From an uncultured Collinsella sp. (GTDB lineage: Bacteria; Actinomycetota; Coriobacteriia; Coriobacteriales; Coriobacteriaceae), in NCBI GenBank assembly GCA_902474645.1, contig CABRWN010000111.1, positions 1-7,154 on the forward strand: a stretch of 7,154 nt of DNA, in the 5' to 3' direction. Under the pieces are notes generated by a model that saw nothing but the letters and a program-made list of their open reading frames with translations, was not told where the DNA came from and did no database searches. Position numbers and translations under genes: made by a program. This document shows, piece by piece, positions 5,967 through 7,154 of this stretch. Position 1 is the stretch's first letter, and each line of letters begins with the position of its first letter.

Positions 5967-7097
5967 ATGTCTGAGTTTGCTGCCGGTCCTGCCGGTCGTA
6001 TCGAGCGTGTCCGTGCCCTGATGGCCGAGCGTGGCTACGACGCAATCGTGGTGCGCGACGAGGCCAACCTTCGTTGGCTTACGGGCGTTAAGGGCGTCTT
6101 TGACTACACCTTCGAGTTCCCGCACGCTGCGTTTATTACGGCCGACCAGTGCCTGTTCCACACCGACTCGCGCTACCTCAACAGCTTTGAGGAGAACACG
6201 CCCGCCGGCAGCCCCTGGGTCTACGACATGGATGAGGGCACCATCCCCGGTTGGGTCGCCGGCAAGATCGCGGCCAACAAGTGCCGCGTCTGCGCTGTCG
6301 AGGACGACATGCAGATCAACTTCTACCAGGGTATTCAGCGTGGTCTGGAGGACCGTTCCGTCGCCTGCATGTTGCCGCTGATGCATGACGATATTCGCAA
6401 GATGCGCGCCATCAAGGATGCCGAGGAGATCGAGCTCATGCGCCACGCACAGTCGATCACCGACGCCGCCTTCCAGCACATGCTCGGCTTTATTAAGCCC
6501 GGTATGACCGAGAAACAGGTTCGCAACGAGCTCGAGAACTTTATGTTCGCCAACGGCGCTGACAGCCTTGCCTTCGGCTCCATCGTGGCGAGCGGTCCCA
6601 ACACCGCCAACCCGCATGCCGTGCCGAGCGACCGCGTGATCGAGAAGGGCGACTTTGTCCTCATGGATTACGGCGCGGGCTACTGCGATTATCGTTCCGA
6701 TATGACGCGCACCGTCGTGATGGGCGAGCCCACGCAGGAGCAGCTCGACCTGTACGCACTCGTGCGCCGCACGCACGAGGAGTGCGTCGCCGCCATCCAT
6801 CCGGGCGTCGAGGGCAACGACATTTTCAAGCTTTCCAAGAAGATCATCGGCGATGCCGGCTATGGCGATTACTATAACCATGGCCTGGGCCACGGCGTTG
6901 GTATCGACATTCACGAGCTGCCCAACTTCAACCGCAGCAAGAACACCATCGAGATCGGCTCGGTTATCACCATGGAGCCCGGCGTGTACCTGCCCGGCGT
7001 GGGCGGCGTGCGCCTGGAGGACTACGGCGTCGTCACCGAGAACGGATATGAGCCCTTCACCAAGACCCCGCACGACCTGCACGTCATCGATTGCTAG
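5967..7097 (+). CDS. M24 family metallopeptidase, Xaa-Pro aminopeptidase/dipeptidase type
   Basis: The 376-residue cytoplasmic protein has a creatinase-like N-terminal domain (about 1-130, beginning RIERVRALMAERGYDAIVV) and a pita-bread M24 catalytic domain (from about 150, KDAEEIELMRHAQ). All five ligands of the two-metal centre are visible: Asp234 (LMDYGAG), Asp245 (SDMTRT), His309 (GLGHGVG), Glu337 (TMEPGVYL) and Glu351 (VRLED). The supporting histidines in NPHAVPSD and GIDIHELP are also present, so the enzyme should be active. The family removes an N-terminal residue before proline or splits Xaa-Pro dipeptides. Sequence alone does not separate aminopeptidase (PepP) from prolidase (PepQ). 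The ATG has a good ribosome binding site. The gene is set off from the aro genes by a 132-nt gap and followed by a terminator-like hairpin. In many actinobacteria and Firmicutes this gene precedes efp, which would lie beyond the right edge. Confidence 0.93.
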   Translation: MSEFAAGPAGRIERVRALMAERGYDAIVVRDEANLRWLTGVKGVFDYTFEFPHAAFITADQCLFHTDSRYLNSFEENTPAGSPWVYDMDEGTIPGWVAGKIAANKCRVCAVEDDMQINFYQGIQRGLEDRSVACMLPLMHDDIRKMRAIKDAEEIELMRHAQSITDAAFQHMLGFIKPGMTEKQVRNELENFMFANGADSLAFGSIVASGPNTANPHAVPSDRVIEKGDFVLMDYGAGYCDYRSDMTRTVVMGEPTQEQLDLYALVRRTHEECVAAIHPGVEGNDIFKLSKKIIGDAGYGDYYNHGLGHGVGIDIHELPNFNRSKNTIEIGSVITMEPGVYLPGVGGVRLEDYGVVTENGYEPFTKTPHDLHVIDC

Positions 7098-7119
7098 CCC
7101 ATTTCGATAGATTTTTGGG

Positions 7120-7154
7120 GCGGGGCGTCCGGAGTAATTCGGGCGCCCCGCGTT
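7120..7154 (+). terminator. Probable intrinsic terminator after the M24 peptidase gene
   Basis: A 12-bp stem (7120-7131 with 7140-7151, one G-U pair) closes an 8-nt loop GAGTAATT and starts 22 nt after the stop codon. The stem is nearly all G and C. The sequence after it begins GTT and is cut by the window edge, so the expected T-tract cannot be confirmed. If efp follows, the hairpin might be leaky. Confidence 0.72.

Noticed and set aside
5937..7082. 381-codon open frame on the - strand opposite the M24 peptidase
   Set aside because: The + strand frame carries all metal ligands of the M24 family; the opposite frame has no recognisable domain.

Overview
The window is a GC-rich, densely packed stretch of bacterial chromosome with all genes on the + strand. 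Gene order, codon choice and protein sequences suggest a Coriobacteriia actinobacterium, most likely Collinsella or a close relative. That assignment is inferred from recognising the gene set; there is no rRNA or other taxonomic marker here.

Layout. Positions 2-1815 hold the 3' two thirds of alaS (alanyl-tRNA synthetase), entering from the left edge and apparently broken by a reading-frame shift near 263-267. It is followed, with little or no spacing, by ruvX (1833-2261; pre-16S rRNA nuclease family), mltG (2254-3687; membrane-bound endolytic murein transglycosylase), a YqeG-family HAD phosphatase (3689-4186), aroK (4195-4728; shikimate kinase) and an aroB-like gene (4725-5834). Short gaps and overlaps (17 nt, 8-nt overlap, 1 nt, 8 nt, ATGA overlap) suggest one transcription unit from at least ruvX to the aroB-like gene. 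A 132-nt intergenic region (5835-5966) follows. It holds a -35-like hexamer and a long two-stage imperfect stem-loop. Then comes a complete M24 aminopeptidase gene (5967-7097), and a strong GC-rich hairpin, probably a terminator, runs to the right edge.

How the genes fit together. The set covers translation (AlaRS), rRNA maturation (RuvX), peptidoglycan chain termination (MltG), a possible lipid or small-molecule phosphatase (YqeG), the shikimate pathway (AroK) and peptide turnover (M24 peptidase). This is a housekeeping neighbourhood with no sign of mobile elements, CRISPR or phage.

Three points deserve a second look. First, the aroB-like gene encodes a full-length dehydroquinate-synthase-fold protein that has lost the NAD-binding glycine motif, all three zinc ligands and most substrate-binding residues, yet remains an intact frame next to an apparently intact shikimate kinase. 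Second, an alaS copy lacks what looks like 10 nt, although the gene is normally essential. Third, the leader of the aminopeptidase gene carries a structured element whose G-U pairs favour folding of the + strand RNA.
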